Shown here: in pieces, positions 49,666 to 62,200 of the stretch
Layout of the letters: each line of letters starts with the position of its first letter
Position numbering within the stretch: the first letter of the stretch is position 1
Origin: Acridotheres tristis
Taxonomy: Eukaryota; Chordata; Aves; Passeriformes; Sturnidae
Length of the DNA stretch: 64,000 nt
Assembly (NCBI GenBank): GCA_037013685.1
Contig: CM072884.1
Location: forward strand, 2,604,001 to 2,668,000
Reading direction: 5' to 3'
Translations under genes and position numbers: made by a program
The notes under the pieces: model-generated
What the model was told of the DNA's origin: nothing
Seen by the model: only the letters and a program-made list of their open reading frames with translations
Databases searched by the model: none

Positions 49666-50909
49666 AGAATCTGAGTGAAGACAAGCTGATTTAAGTGAAG
49701 ATAAACAGACAGCAATGTAGATATTTTAAATGAGTCTGGGATTTTCTTGATTGACTGTATTTTTTGTTTGTTTCTGAGGGGTTTTGTTAGGGCTTTTTTG
49801 TGGTTTTTTCGGTGGGTTTTTTTTTCTTATCTCAAGGTGTATTTGGAATAATAAAATGTAATCCTCACTTAAAAGATCTCTGGCAATGACTGGGCAGCAA
49901 GAGACACTGGTTTTGCTGCAGAAAATACATCCAGCACAAAACCATGATCTTTCACAAAGGTCCTTGAGCTCTGCTTTTAGAACTGGTTTTATTTAGACAA
50001 TAACAAGTAGGTGTAGCCATCTCCCTGTTTTGTTTGTTGTTTGGTTTTTATAATTAGGGGCTGGGAGTGTGTGCTGAGACTCGGTGTGGGCAAGGAGTGC
50101 TGAGCTTTGTTAGGCAAGCAGGTGGGTTTATGCAATGTGACATTTAAATTGCAGTCTATAACAGGTTTGCACAGTGCTCAGATCAATGGATGTCCCTTTG
50201 GACATGGGCAGATCATGATTAACATTTTGTTGTTTGTGCAGATGGAACTTCAGAGATACAAAAGCACACGTGGTGAATTAGTTTTGTGAAGTTCAACCAC
50301 AGGTTGAATTTAGAAATTAGAGAAGTTTTCCCCAAAATGCTAGCACTGAGCTCCTCTTTGTCAGGGTGGTGAATGGCACACTTATAAGCCACAGAAAAAC
50401 CCTGAACCCTCCATAGAAATTTTCTGGCCTTTAGGAACAGTATTTCTCATGGCTTCTAAGGCATGCTGTTTTAAAATGAGGGCGAGGAGAAGGAGCTAAT
50501 TCCAAACTCCCATCCTTCCAGCGTGCAGCGTTTGCCTGCAGTGTGCTCCTCCACACGCTGTGCTTAAAGCTGAAGCTTTAGGGTCTGAGCACTGACTCTT
50601 CTCTGCCCACCCTCCTGCTCCCTGGTGCTTTTTAGTGAGAATTTAACCCTGTGTTTGGAGCCCCTCATCAAGATTTTGGCCCCAGGAAGCCAAGTCAGTG
50701 CATGTGCAGCTCACTGCCAGTGCTGAAGTTCCCCAGTGGGTAACGAGCTCAGGAAAATGTCATTTATGCTCACCTCGTGTCAGCACAACAAATGAACCTG
50801 TAAAGAGGTGATTCTCTGCCCTTCATCAAGGTGATTGAGGCAATTTTTTTCGCTGTGATGACAATAAAAATGAAGGGAGAATATATTGCAGTAGTTTATA
50901 CACATTTGT
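49666..50909. other. Non-coding DNA with G/T-rich simple sequence
   Basis: G/T-rich low-complexity sequence occupies 49759-49829, with a smaller stretch at 50026-50048. The rest is unique. No gene is supported. Confidence 0.6.
49759..49829. repeat. G/T-rich low-complexity tract
   Basis: T runs separated by G, GGG and GGTGGG words and ending in T10. The strand bias is strong, with G and T on the plus strand. Confidence 0.75.
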
Positions 50910-51052
50910 GTTGTCCTGATACCGCCACGCCAGCGTTCTGTGTGAGATTCTATACGGTGTGGATAATAAGACAAATTAGGTATTCCAGCTGCAAAAACAC
51001 CGTGTGCAGGGAATGATGTGCAGTTCAGCTGCAAAAATACAGCATTTTTGTG
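50910..51052. promoter_or_regulatory. Candidate CpG-retaining element with E-box direct repeat
   Basis: Four CpGs lie within about 45 bp (50921-50957: ACCGCCACGCCAGCG and TACGG) in CpG-depleted surroundings. CAGCTGCAAAAA, containing a CAGCTG E-box, occurs at 50986-50997 and again at 51026-51037, a 40-bp period. The second copy runs into a CAAAAAT/ATTTTTG inverted pair (51032-51050). The texture is that of a constrained non-coding element. I see no coding frame to explain the CpGs. Confidence 0.25.
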
Positions 51053-52786
51053 ACATTATGTTCAACCCTTTTCCCTCGAGACATCTCCTTCCAGGTCAGT
51101 GTGGACGAGACAGCCATTGCCAACACAATGGAGTCCATTTGCTTGGCAATCAGGAAATTTGCCTCTCTGCAGTTGCCAGTTTTGTGCTTCTAGCAAACAT
51201 CAAAGTCAAATGAAGAAAACTGGACTGTCAAAATCTCTGTTAGCAGAGATAAACACAGTTTGATTGGGGTGGGGAGGATTTTGTTAGAGAGAGATTAAAA
51301 ATATATATGCTTTGAACATATTTAGTTTCCATTAAAGAGGCAATTTCACAGCTTAGAGCACTTCAATAAAGGTCTTCCCGTTTGTATCCCTTTCAAGTTA
51401 AAGTATCTCTTTTATTCAGCTTTATTTATTTTCATACTTGTCATCAACATCTTCACCTTTCTTCCTGGTAGATTCACTGAATGGTGCCTGTCAGAGAAGT
51501 TCATTGATCCAACCCTAATTTTTCAGGTGTATGTATATAAAACTGTGCATTACATATTTCCACCACTTAGGGGTGAGCAGCAACTCAAAGTTCCTGTGGG
51601 AACTTCTCTTTTCTTATCATATTCCTATCCTGGTATCATAAGTGGCTGAATGCTTGAACAACTGTTTAAAAATGGGAGCTCATAAGTGACAGGAAAATCC
51701 ATTAATTGTCTAAATTCTGTGTTCCATAAGGTTTATGAGCTTTTTTAATGAATTCCTATTATATAATTATAAGAACAGCTTGAAGGAAGCACACTCAGTC
51801 TCAGCTGGTAGGATTAGGGGAAAAAGTCCTTTTGCAGCAAATCTACTGAAAGAAACAACTGAGATTTTGTGTAGTCTAAGTTTTCCCTAATCCAATACAT
51901 CCTGTATTCCATTCAAAGCATCACTTCACAGTGTGACTCTCAGCTAATGTGCATAATTCATTTACTAATGCAAACGGAATGGCCCAGGAAATAGCCCTTC
52001 TTTAAGAAAAAAGGGAAAAAAAGGAAAAAAACCGCAACCCTTTTATTGGAAAACTAAAATTTCTTTGCTGAAGAGTGAAATTCAGAGCTTTGTACTTTCT
52101 GTACTTTTTTTTTCTTACATGCACATCAGCCTATTGCAAACCCCTTAGTGATATTTCATAGCCTCAGGTTGAGGTGATTAGGGAAAATTCCAAGCTGGGT
52201 GAGCTGTAAACAGGACATGGCTGAGTTTGGTTATGGACCATGTGCCAGTGGGACAGGCAGAGTTCTGTGCTCCATTCAGAAATTCAGATTTTCAGAGTCC
52301 CAGATCACAGTGAGTGATTGGTACTGAAACCTGGAGGGGTGAGGGAAGTTGGTGTATCTGTCTGCTATAAATATTGAGGCAAATATTGTGTTTTTAAGAG
52401 GTTGAAAAATGGGAATTGTGCCATCGATGCTGACTGCGGCAACTTGATGCAGCCTCAGTGAGATTTCCTTTGTTTTTTGGTTTGGTTTGTTTTGATTTTC
52501 ATTTCCCTGCTTACAGTGGGTCTGTTGCAGCTGCAATAGTTAATGAAGTGCTGGTAATGGAGATGTTATGGAGAACAGGGGGAAAATGCCTTCCCTCTGC
52601 TGGCTCCCCACAGGCTGCAGGGGTCCCTGGGATGGGTCAAGGGGAGGACTTGGCCGTGAGCTGGGGCTGGTGAGCAGAGCTGAGGAGTTGGACAAACAAA
52701 CATCTGGGCAGCTGCATCCCACCCAGGCTGGGGACAAGCTAGGTGTGGCTGGAGCTCTCCTGGGCTCCTGCCTTTCCTCTGCAGCC
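51053..52786. other. Non-coding DNA, GC-rich near its right end
   Basis: No gene is supported. The stretch is A+T-rich to about 52560, with T runs at 52107-52115 and A-rich sequence near 52009-52029. From 52580 to 52786 it becomes GC-rich and leads straight into an A-tract, as a retro-inserted sequence would. Open frames there on both strands show no domain. Confidence 0.55.
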
Positions 52787-52818
52787 AAAACAAAAAACAA
52801 AAAAAAAAAAAAGAAAAG
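52787..52818. repeat. A-rich tract, possible retro-insertion tail
   Basis: AAAAC words grade into a run of 14 A and then AAGAAAAGG, directly after a 200-bp GC-rich segment. It could be the poly(A) tail of a plus-strand retrocopy whose body I do not recognise. No target-site duplication was found. Confidence 0.6.
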
Positions 52819-53061
52819 GACTTTTAGTTTAGGATAAAGCCCTTTGTTTTGCGTTTGTCAGCCGAGGTGTTGACGTTTGTCTTCTTTTGGTTTATTTCAC
52901 GTAAGGCTCAGCCACAGACATTCTCACAAATAAACAGACATGTAAGACTTTTGCTAGCATATTTACTTTTCCAGTGTGAAACTAATGAGTGACATATTTC
53001 TTTAGCAGCTGCCTTGGTTGTGCAGCCCCTTCCTGCAAAGATCATGCCCTGAGAATGAGAC
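52819..53061. other. Non-coding DNA between two A-tracts
   Basis: About 240 bp of ordinary sequence between the two A-tracts, with two CpGs near 52850-52875. No coding frame or RNA polymerase III promoter boxes are evident. Confidence 0.5.
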
Positions 53062-53083
53062 AAAAAAAAAAAAAAAAAAAAAA
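53062..53083. repeat. A22 homopolymer
   Basis: An uninterrupted run of 22 A, the longest pure homopolymer in the window. A young retro-insertion tail or slippage product would both fit. Confidence 0.9.
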
Positions 53084-54565
53084 GTTCAAAACCTGGTAGA
53101 ATGATAGCAAACATATAAGTATAGCTGAACAATTAATTGAAATAATAAATGACTCACTGCAGCAAGACTCTGAGTGAATCCCAATCCTGGACTTCCTGTG
53201 CTATGTGAAGAGCCCTGATAGTGTTTATTTAAATGGGAAATATTCTCTGCGAGGAAATGGGTAAATAGGGACCTCAGAAGTTCAAAGCTAAGGTCTTGCA
53301 GAAGAAATACCAAAGCTCAGGTCCCTGCCCTTGATTTGTGTACACCATTGGTCACAATTCTTATCAATTAAAGATCTGTCTCTCTGTGCTTGTTCACATT
53401 ATTTGGTCTTATTGAGCTTGCCAAAATTGATCTTGTTTGATTTTAGCCTGTAGGAGCTTCTGTCTCTTCAAGTTTTAATGATGGATGAAGGTAACAGATT
53501 TACCTGATATTCCAGTGGCTGACTGGTTTTGGTTCTGTCTTGAAACAAAAAAAGGAGATGGATGTATCTAAGCATAGAAGAAATTATCAAAGCAGTTAGA
53601 GACACATGTATTTAAAACTGCTTGTCTCATATTCTGGAAGGCTCTGGAGAAACAATTATCCAAAGACATTTTCTGGCTGCAGCAATCAGTGGAGGTCAAC
53701 CCTTTTATTTGCCAATACCTTCTGCAGTGTTTATGTGAGTTAATAACAATAATTTTCTTCAGCGTGGATTTTTCCAGCATGTGTGAGACAAATTTTGCCA
53801 AACAGATGAAACAAGAAGACATCTCCAAAATGTGCAAGTGAGGCACAACATCACATTTACAGCAGGGACAGCTTGTCAATAGAATTGTTCCTCTCCCAGC
53901 AGTGTCTGCTGGAGCTGCCGACAGAAAATCCCAAAGTGTCAGAGATGCCTAAAATAATGATAAAGTTATTTTCAAGTTATTTTCTAAGGAGGTATCTTCT
54001 TCTGCCATGGCCTGACAATAAAGTTGTCAGAGATTTGAGCAGGCAGTTGGCCCCAGAGCAGAGTGCATCAGATCTGAGTGTTTGCTTCAGTCAGACACAG
54101 GAGTTGTGGCACAAATACCCCTGAGAACACTACAGCTGAGGTGGTCTGCTTGTTCATCATAGAATGAGTGAAGGGGGAAGTACTAAACCCAGTGATAAAT
54201 TCAAATTTCTACTGAAATTTCCAACCTGCTCATTGCTTGGACCACTCCCTGTTGGATACCTGGACCCCACAACACACTGGGATATCTCCAGAGCTGCTGT
54301 GGAAGCTGAAGGGTGTGACATGGTCTGTGCTTAGGATAAATGCTTGGCTTTAACTCTGCAACAGTGTGGAGAACTTCAGAGGGCATTGCATTATTAATTT
54401 ATTTCTGTTAGGAGCAGGATGAGCCCAGGAAGGCCCCTGAGACCTGTGAGTGCAACTCAGTTTCTCTGCTGTCAGTTCACACTTGGTACTTCTCTTTCAA
54501 AATCATGTAATTCCAGAAAGCAGTCTGGGTAGGTGTAGGGGATTTATTTTGGGGAAAGTCTCTGT
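53084..54565. other. Non-coding DNA
   Basis: No gene is supported. The minus-strand open frame at 53568-53879 (103 codons) is cysteine-rich at its start but has no recognisable pattern. The rest is unique A+T-rich DNA. Confidence 0.6.
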
Positions 54566-54657
54566 ATGTGTGTGTGTTTTGTTGTCGTTATTTTATAGGG
54601 TTATTTGGTTTTTTTTTTCTTGTTTTGTTGTTTGGCATTTTTTCCCTCTATTTTTAA
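54566..54657. repeat. T/G-rich low-complexity tract with (TG)n
   Basis: A short (TG)n at 54566-54577 is followed by TTTTG words and T runs. Decayed simple sequence. Confidence 0.75.
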
Positions 54658-56914
54658 CAGGAGAGATATTTTTATTTGCTATTTGTAGAAGTGTTTGTGG
54701 AAATGGACCACCACACAGACATGGTAAAATAGCTTCAATTTAGTGATAATTCAGCACCAGATTCTGGCTGTTTATAACTCCCAGGGAGTTTTCAGTCCTA
54801 CTTTCCCCTGGTTTAAATCCAAACCCTGTTAACCACGTCCACAGGATGACATCAGTGCCCATCAGGAAGTTTTGCATAACCTGCACTGGTTTTACAGTGC
54901 ATGTCTAAAGTGCATGGTTGGATATTGTTTGGCAGGGCAAAATATGCATTAAAAATAAAAAAGGAGGGAGGCAAAAGCCTGTGAAAAATAATTTGATGCT
55001 TACACCAGCATGAAAGTTACTCACAAGCACCACTGCTGCTGCTTTGCAGTGCTGACATGATTTTAGCCCTTGACAAATTTAGAGCCTTAAAAGTGACACA
55101 GCAAATGTTAACCAAAGTGCCTCCAGGGCATTGATTTTAAACACCTCAGCTTCACTTTGGTTTTCCATTTTTAGGCAGGAAGTTTATTAGAAAGGAAAAA
55201 TACACACTGCAGGAAAGGTGAGGCCTCTGGTAGTTTCCAAGTCAGCATTTACGTGACTCAGGTTCATTTGGAGGAGAATAATTCATAGTGGTGTGAATAA
55301 ATAATAGCTGTGAGTTCTAACTGTCCAAACATGATCCATAATACCCTGGGAAAGCTTCCTTTGCTGCGTGCTAATGACCGATTGTTGGTTTTTAAGTGAT
55401 GAGTGACTGTGGCGGGTAAATCATTGGAAAATAACTGATGTGCTCAGGTTTGCTTAAGCAGCACTTGTCAAACTGCATCTTCCAGCCAAGGTGAGACACG
55501 AGTTCAGCTCACTGCTGCAATCACTGTGGTCTCTCTGCCTGCATTTGTTAGCAGCCATGCAAGATCAGCTGCTGAACTTAAAATATCACTGCCTTGGTGT
55601 GATTTGCTTTGCACAAAATTGCTGTTATATCAGCATCCCTCCTTGTGGAAATACATTTATTGAGGCATCAGGTAAGTGGCCAGCTCATCTGGGGACGTCA
55701 TCTGTCAACTAATCCTAAGAGCAACACAAAAATATATTCTTCCATGTTTTCATTTTGTGTGGAGAAACATTTTCAAGCTGCTGTTAATCTCACCACGTTG
55801 GCTGCTCCTCTATCAGTATCCACAGTGGGAAACACTTCCTTTTTCCCTTATTGCAGCTTTACTGAAATGGCTCTTTTTCTATTATTTTTTTTTAAATCAT
55901 CAAAGGGAAGAGTGTTCCATGCTTTTCTCCCTGCCTGACACTGCTTCTTGACAGAGAACCTTGAAACTTTGTCATGAAAGGAAACTATCTAAAATGTTGC
56001 TTTGATTTTCAGTTTTCATATCTTTGTTGTTTCTATTGAGGGACCTTTTGAAAGACAAAGATTTTTTTCTCTGTCTTTGGCTAGGAATTAAAATTTCTGG
56101 TTAAGGAGATAACTGGACAATTCCAATTTTTCCCCTGCATGTTGAATCCTAGATTTATTGTGCTTTCTGCATAATTCAGTTTTCTGAGTTGTTTCCAGGG
56201 AGAAAAAAATAAACAAAAGTACTGTAAAGTACTGCAAAGAGTCCCACACCTTACAGGAGCAATAAAAATTTCTGTCTATTCTGTCACCTTTCTTATCCCA
56301 GGTGACAACACGTTCATGAAATTTCTCCTTGGCTGTCCTCCTTGTAATATCCAGGCACTATTAGAGTTTCACAGTTAGAGCTGTGTAGGAAGGAAGCCCT
56401 GACCTTCTTAATCTCAGGCTTTTGACAAGGACACAGTTGCTTTCAATGTCACAAATGAGATTTAGGTTTCTTCATGTCTTCCAGCCCTCTGACAGTGCAG
56501 GTTTGGGTTTTTAATTGCTTGATGTGAACAACTGTTCTTAATTGGATTAAGAACATAAAGGCAGGAGGATACCAAAACCTCATCCGTGTATTGTGATGGA
56601 TGGGTCACCACGGGTTTGAAGCCAGTCTTGAGGTGGTGACATGGATTTCAAAGCTTTCGTCTCTTATTTAGAGTTCATTGAGCCTGCCAGTTCCACTGCT
56701 CAGCAGTCATCTTAGTCAAATCAGCTCTTCTGGCTTTTTTTTTTTTCTCTTTTTTCTCTTTGGCATGTATGCATGGCAAGATAAACCTGCCCAGTGAATG
56801 ATAGGGTGAAACTACCCCAGGGATGATGAATAGGTAGGTAATTGTGTCACTGAACATGGTTTTATCCTGTTTTATTTCTCACAAAATATTTGTATTATTT
56901 TTAACAGGTTTTAT
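54658..56914. other. Non-coding DNA
   Basis: No gene is supported. TTCAGCACC, half of an RE1/NRSF site, occurs at about 54751-54759 without a matching second half. T runs lie at 55885-55893 and 56738-56747. The open frames at 55609-55951 overlap in two frames and show no domain. Confidence 0.6.
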
Positions 56915-57125
56915 ACTGGGGGGAATTTGTTCCCTGCTTGCATTTGTGCTCAGTTCCATTTACTTTGGATCCAGTGCACTCATCTGAATTTAGCATTCAG
57001 TGAGCAATTCTCTGTGGCAGTCATATGCATAACTTCTCACCATCTGGCATCACTATGGCTACTCCTGGCCCAGCGCAGTTGCCATGGTAGTCAATGGAAA
57101 TTTCGGAGGGTGACTTCACAAATCC
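56915..57125. promoter_or_regulatory. Candidate regulatory element with X-box-like site
   Basis: GTTGCCATGGTAGT at 57078-57091 matches 12 of 14 positions of the RFX X-box GTTGCCATGGTAAC. Upstream lie CATATGCATAAC (57020-57031, overlapping E-box and octamer-like words) and GAATTTAGCATTCAGTG. The surrounding sequence is free of simple repeats. No exon or CpG island is next to it, so a distal element is the better guess. The second half-site is imperfect, so the call is weak. Confidence 0.25.
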
Positions 57126-57289
57126 AAGACAGGAAAGAAAACCTGTCAGTCTAGAAAAGAGCTCAGCACTGAAGCATGCTCTTATCTTTTTCCTGTGCCC
57201 TATTTTTGTTTTGCTGAAAATGTAATCCTCACCTGACAGGTGGGGACCATGGTCTCCAGATTAATCCAGTATTTCTAAAGGGGTGGAGG
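57126..57289. other. Non-coding spacer
   Basis: No gene, repeat or strong motif is seen in this short stretch. Confidence 0.5.
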
Positions 57290-57334
57290 ATTGTAAAAAT
57301 AGGTCCAAGAATTGTAAAAAGAGGTCATCCAAGA
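57290..57334. repeat. Imperfect tandem duplication, 21 and 24 bp
   Basis: ATTGTAAAAATAGGTCCAAGA (57290-57310), given here as the ATTGTAAAAA...GGTC...CCAAGA pattern, is followed directly by a copy with a T-to-G change and a 3-base insertion (57311-57334). Confidence 0.8.
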
Positions 57335-59226
57335 ACCAGGTGAGTAGCCCAACTCTGGTGTCATCCTTGAGAAAACAGCTGTGGCATGAAAGCATAAAGG
57401 TGGGGGAAAAATGACTTATCACATCATCACATTCACAGATCTGGAAACAGATCTGTGCTGTTACTGAGGGAAAAAAAAAAGAAAAAAAAGCCCCTCTAAA
57501 TCCTTCTATGGTTAAGTTTGTTTTAACAAAGGTATGAGTGTGTTTGACATCTGATTAATGCAAGTCCTCCATTGTTGCTCTGGCTTTCTCAGGAATCAGA
57601 GAATTAAAAGGTTACAATGAACAAGGTTTTTAAATTAGTTGAATGACTGTAATCAAGGGCAGGATTTGGCCTGGTATCTTGGTTTTACTGATGTCATCTG
57701 CTTCATGTGTCTCTAATATAATAGAAATACAAGAGTAGTTTCAGTCCCTGTGACCCTCTTATGAGCGAGACCAGAACCTCACTAAGAAAAAGAGAGCTAC
57801 AATATTTCAGAGTTATTTTCATGCAGACTTTCTTACTACTATCTTTTTCTCCTCTCTTCAGTGTATTCTTTTTCTGTGTATTAAAAACCACTTTCCCTCC
57901 TCTGGAGAGATTTTCCCTATCCCATGCCCTCTCTACTCCCACTTCCTTGACCCTCTTTTTACCTTTCTTTTCACACGATACACAATTTGGGTTGTTTTCA
58001 AACAAATGTGAACTTTTACTTTGTTCTGATTTTATTTGTGGCCTGAAAAACAAAGCACATTAACTTGAAACAGACACTGAATTGCCTATGGGGGTAACTT
58101 GCAAAGTACTGATGCTTGGAAAGCTCCCAAAAGAAAACAAAGCCCAGCAGTCTTGCCTTGTTTGTAGAGCTGATGGAGATCATTGACTCCTAAACCTTTG
58201 CCATCTCCTTCCAACCAGCCCCCTAAAATAACAAATACGTGGGTTATGTCAAACAGTTATGGTCTTCTGGATCCTGAGCCAGACATGAGAGTGACACTGG
58301 GGCTGTTCCTGCACATAAACATTGGCAGCTCGTTTTGGGGGCAGCTCTGTCACACACAGCCAGGCTGAGCTGTTTATTCCCACTGGGAATCTGGCCTGGT
58401 ATCCCAGGGAGAACAGCCCAAGTGATGGCTCTGGAAAACAAAGCTCCCTCCATGTGGCCTCTGCAGGGTTTTTGTTTGTGGTGTGCTGATGATGAGCTCG
58501 GTGCTCTGCAAGCACAGAAGTCGGTGCTGGATGCCCCAAGTCTAACTTAGGAAGCAAAGCTGACAGGGAGTGCTCCAGGCAGGGAAACCCAAGGCCAGGC
58601 TAAGGGGCAGAGTGGGATTTCGTGGTTGTGGTCTGCCCACACCTCAGTGGCTCAGAGAGGGTGTGATTTGAATCAGCTTGTGGGGCAAATGCAGGCCAGT
58701 CATGGCACATCAGCATTCATTCAGCTGAGTTAAAGATTTTTCTGTGCCTGTGTAAAAATAAGAGAATTAACACAGGCAGGTGCTGTAGTGTAAGTGCTAT
58801 TTGAGGTGTAACTTGGAATGAAGCAATTGCTCACTCAAAATTAAAAATTTGATGGCAAAATTTCACTTCATTGCTGAAGAAGTTTAGCAGTTTACACATA
58901 TCATAGAAAAGTGTCATCATTTATTGATGCTGTGCTGTTCATGTAGTTCCAAAGTTTAAACAAGGAAAACTTTGCAGCCTTAAGGGTGGACCCCAGCTAG
59001 AACTTGCACACAGAAACAGAGAAGGGGAGGACACTTCTAAATACAACTTTGTGTAAAGGCACAAAGGTGGGAGTTATTCTCCTGCTGAAATGGGAGCAAA
59101 GAAAGGGCTGCTATAAAAAATGCCATTTGTTTCTATTTCTGTTTTGGAAACAGCAGTAGTGTTTGCAAGACTGCTGCTGGTAAAATACAGAGGCACAACT
59201 TCTGCCTTTGCAGTGTCTCCCATAGC
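57335..59226. other. Non-coding DNA
   Basis: No gene is supported. An A-rich stretch lies at 57471-57488. The pyrimidine-rich plus strand at 57760-57980 makes long open frames on both strands (100 and 116 codons) by composition alone. GC is raised at 58290-58640. Confidence 0.6.
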
Positions 59227-59266
59227 AAAAAAAAAAAAAAAAAACAAAAAAAAGAAAAAAGAAAAA
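59227..59266. repeat. A-rich tract, A18 with interruptions
   Basis: A18, C, A8, G, A6, G, A5. It resembles an old poly(A) tail or A-rich microsatellite. The 110 bp upstream are not recognised as a SINE or other element. Confidence 0.85.
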
Positions 59267-62200
59267 GTGATAGTATGGATTCTTGCTGCTTTCAGTAGGA
59301 TTTGCCACAGGCTAAATGTGTGTTTGCTTCCTAGTCTTGGTTGCCTTACCTTGATCCATGAGAATGATTCCTGCTTATCACAGAGCTCTGTGCAGCCTGA
59401 GTGTGCTGTGCCCCCAGAGCTGAGCCCTCACATGGCAAAGGTTCCTCTGCAAAGTCTGCCATGTGTTTGAAGGGCTGCATGCCACATTTACAGGGCACAT
59501 TAATGCAGTCAGTCCTATGAATTAATGGAGATATTAATCAAAGAATTCTTTTAAAAAATTTCCTCTTTCCTTACATAAATGCTTCCTCTTTTTGTTTTGG
59601 TTTCTTTTTCCATCCTCCTTTCCCTGTCCCTTTTACTTTCCTATGTCTTGGACATGATAAATCCGGTTATATAAACACCCATCTTACAAAACCAGAAGAA
59701 GGAAGAATTGAATTATTATCTCTCAATCCTTGTACACAATAGATGACTATGGCAAGGAGTGGGATGCTGAAAACCTCATTTCTCTCTCCCATGGCTCTCT
59801 GGAGTGACTCCAGAGCAGGCAATGGAGTCACCTCCTTTAAACACTGTCAGGAGACACCAGCCCTGAGAATTTCATCTCACAGCACTCTCTCTTCCCCTGC
59901 ATTATGCAAATATATTACCTGTGTTCACTGCTCACAGCATTTCTTTTTCAGGTCCCATTTAGGCAGAATTACTGAAGTCATCTAGGTAATAATGTGAAAG
60001 AAAATAGACTCATTCAGTGACAGATTTTGAAATTGCAATTGGCCCTTGAAAAAGTGGGTGAAGTCAGGGACAGGTAACAGATGGTGGCAGTGGCTAATCT
60101 TTCAGCCTATTATTTTACCACATGGGGGTCTGAGCCACAGATTTCCATGCTGCAAATAAAGGAGAAATTAATCACTCTATGACAATACATTGGCTAAATA
60201 GTGCAGTGATATTTGCCTCCATCCAGAAACCATATGCAAGGGAAATAGGCTCCAAAACAAGAGTTAGGCTGTTTTTTGTGGCGACAGACATCACATGACT
60301 TCAGAGGAGAAAGAGCTCCACCATTTAGTTTGCACAGAGAAAATGAATTTTCTGGCTATGCTAAGGAGTCTGTAAAAGGAAACCTACATGCAAACACCCC
60401 ATGGACTCTAATAGGAAATGATAGCTTCTCTGTGGAATTGAACTGGGAATTACATCACATGCATAGGACTCTATAGGATGGTTAAAACCAGAAATTATTT
60501 CATTCTCTGTTATTTGACAGTCTCTTAGCTGGCTTTTCTTTGCTGAGAGTAGAAGTGCTTTGATTACTGCAGGCCTTTATGAGTAAATTCTATTCAACAA
60601 TAGTAAACTTCTACAAATATATGTATTGAGTGCTTATTACATTTTGTAAGGTTTTTTTCACAAACGAAACACACAAAGAATACTTCTGTCTATTCTATTT
60701 CTCTGTAAATGTCTCCTTAAAGTGCTGTCAAAGTGAGATCATTTTTCCATTGTTCATCCAGAACTAAGGTACTAAACTTCCAGTTAACTTTCCTGCTACC
60801 TCCTCTCTTGTTCACTGTGATAAGGACCAGCTCCAAAACACTCCTGTCTCTATCTAACTATCAGAATGTGTTCCAGAACCCCCTTTAGACAAAAAAAAGA
60901 CTTGATTTTAAAACAAATTTTGGGAAATGCAGGTTTCAAATATGGCCATGACTAGAGAGAAGGTTGAGCCTGCAGCAAATGCCACAGCCCTGCCCATGCA
61001 TTGGTGTGCAGAGAAAAACTCTGAGAAGGGGTCAGGACTTGGTCCAGTGCACTATAAATATAAATAACTTTCATTAGTAGTTTTTTGAGGGGCATGCCTG
61101 TGTATGGGAGTAGGAGCAATAAGAAAGTTGGAGATCAAAAGCAAGCCATGAAATTTTGAGAGGCTAAAGAAAAGCAGAGGTGAAAGTTGCATCCCCGAAA
61201 AAGAGTTTCCCTTTGTAGCCATGATTCCATCTTTGCAGAAAGGGCTTTTCCTCTGTGTGTGTAGAAGGAAATAAATAGGCACAATTTGGTGATGTATGTC
61301 ACACATGAGGTGCTGACAGAGTTATTGGAGTTATCTATCACAATTTACAGTGCTGCACCACGCCTTGGTGAACAGGTCCCCTAGAACTTCTCCTGTGTCT
61401 CTACATCATCCAAAGAATAAAAATCACCGCTAAAAAAAAGGAAGTTAGTCAATCCTTATAAAATGGTTGCTCAGATTAACCTGGTGTTGTGGCTAGTGGT
61501 TCAAACAACTCTGGCTATACCTTCTTTTCCTTTAACTTCCTTTGAACACCGACCCCAGTGTAACCCAGGGTGTTTGATCAGATTTTTTGTTTCTAATGAA
61601 GGTGTAGACCAGGCCTCTGACACTGTCTTTCAAACCAAGGGGTGCAAGTGAGTTGAACCTTAAAATTACTCGAATTGAAATAGTTTGTAACTAAGATTAA
61701 TCTGAAGAGTTGTTTTTAGTGTTTCTTTTGTTTTTTCTTGCATCCCCCAGATTAATGTTTTCCTCATTTAGCATTTTTTGAACTTCTATGTTACCTCTAG
61801 TCCTTTTCAAACATCAGTAGAAACTTTGTGAATTCAGGTAGTGAAGTATTTAGTATATTTTAATACTAAAGAAGCCCTAGTCTTGACAAAGAGACATGAA
61901 ATACAGGCTTTAGTTTCAATAAAAATTGTAGCTACAAGACATCATCTTTTCAGTGCTCATCAATCAGATTTTATGGACAGACAGTTAACTGCTTCAATGC
62001 ATAATATCAAACAGAGAGTCTGATCTGCTCATCACACTGGTGATGTCTTTCCCAATGGAATACTCACATGGTAATGTGAATAATTTCCTTGTATTTTTTG
62101 AAGGGCTTGATTGTACAAACCTGAGAAAGTGTCCACACCAAACCTTCCCCTGGTTCCTAGAGAGCAGGAAGGAAAGAAGGAAGGAATGTGTTCCCTCACC

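Noticed and set aside
54751..54771. RE1/NRSF silencer site (TTCAGCACC)
   Set aside because: Only the left half-site is present, here and at about 38451. The required GGACAG-type right half is absent.
57703..58063. Facing open frames of 116 (minus) and 100 (plus) codons
   Set aside because: The plus strand is pyrimidine-rich, which removes stops in both directions. The translations are low-complexity.
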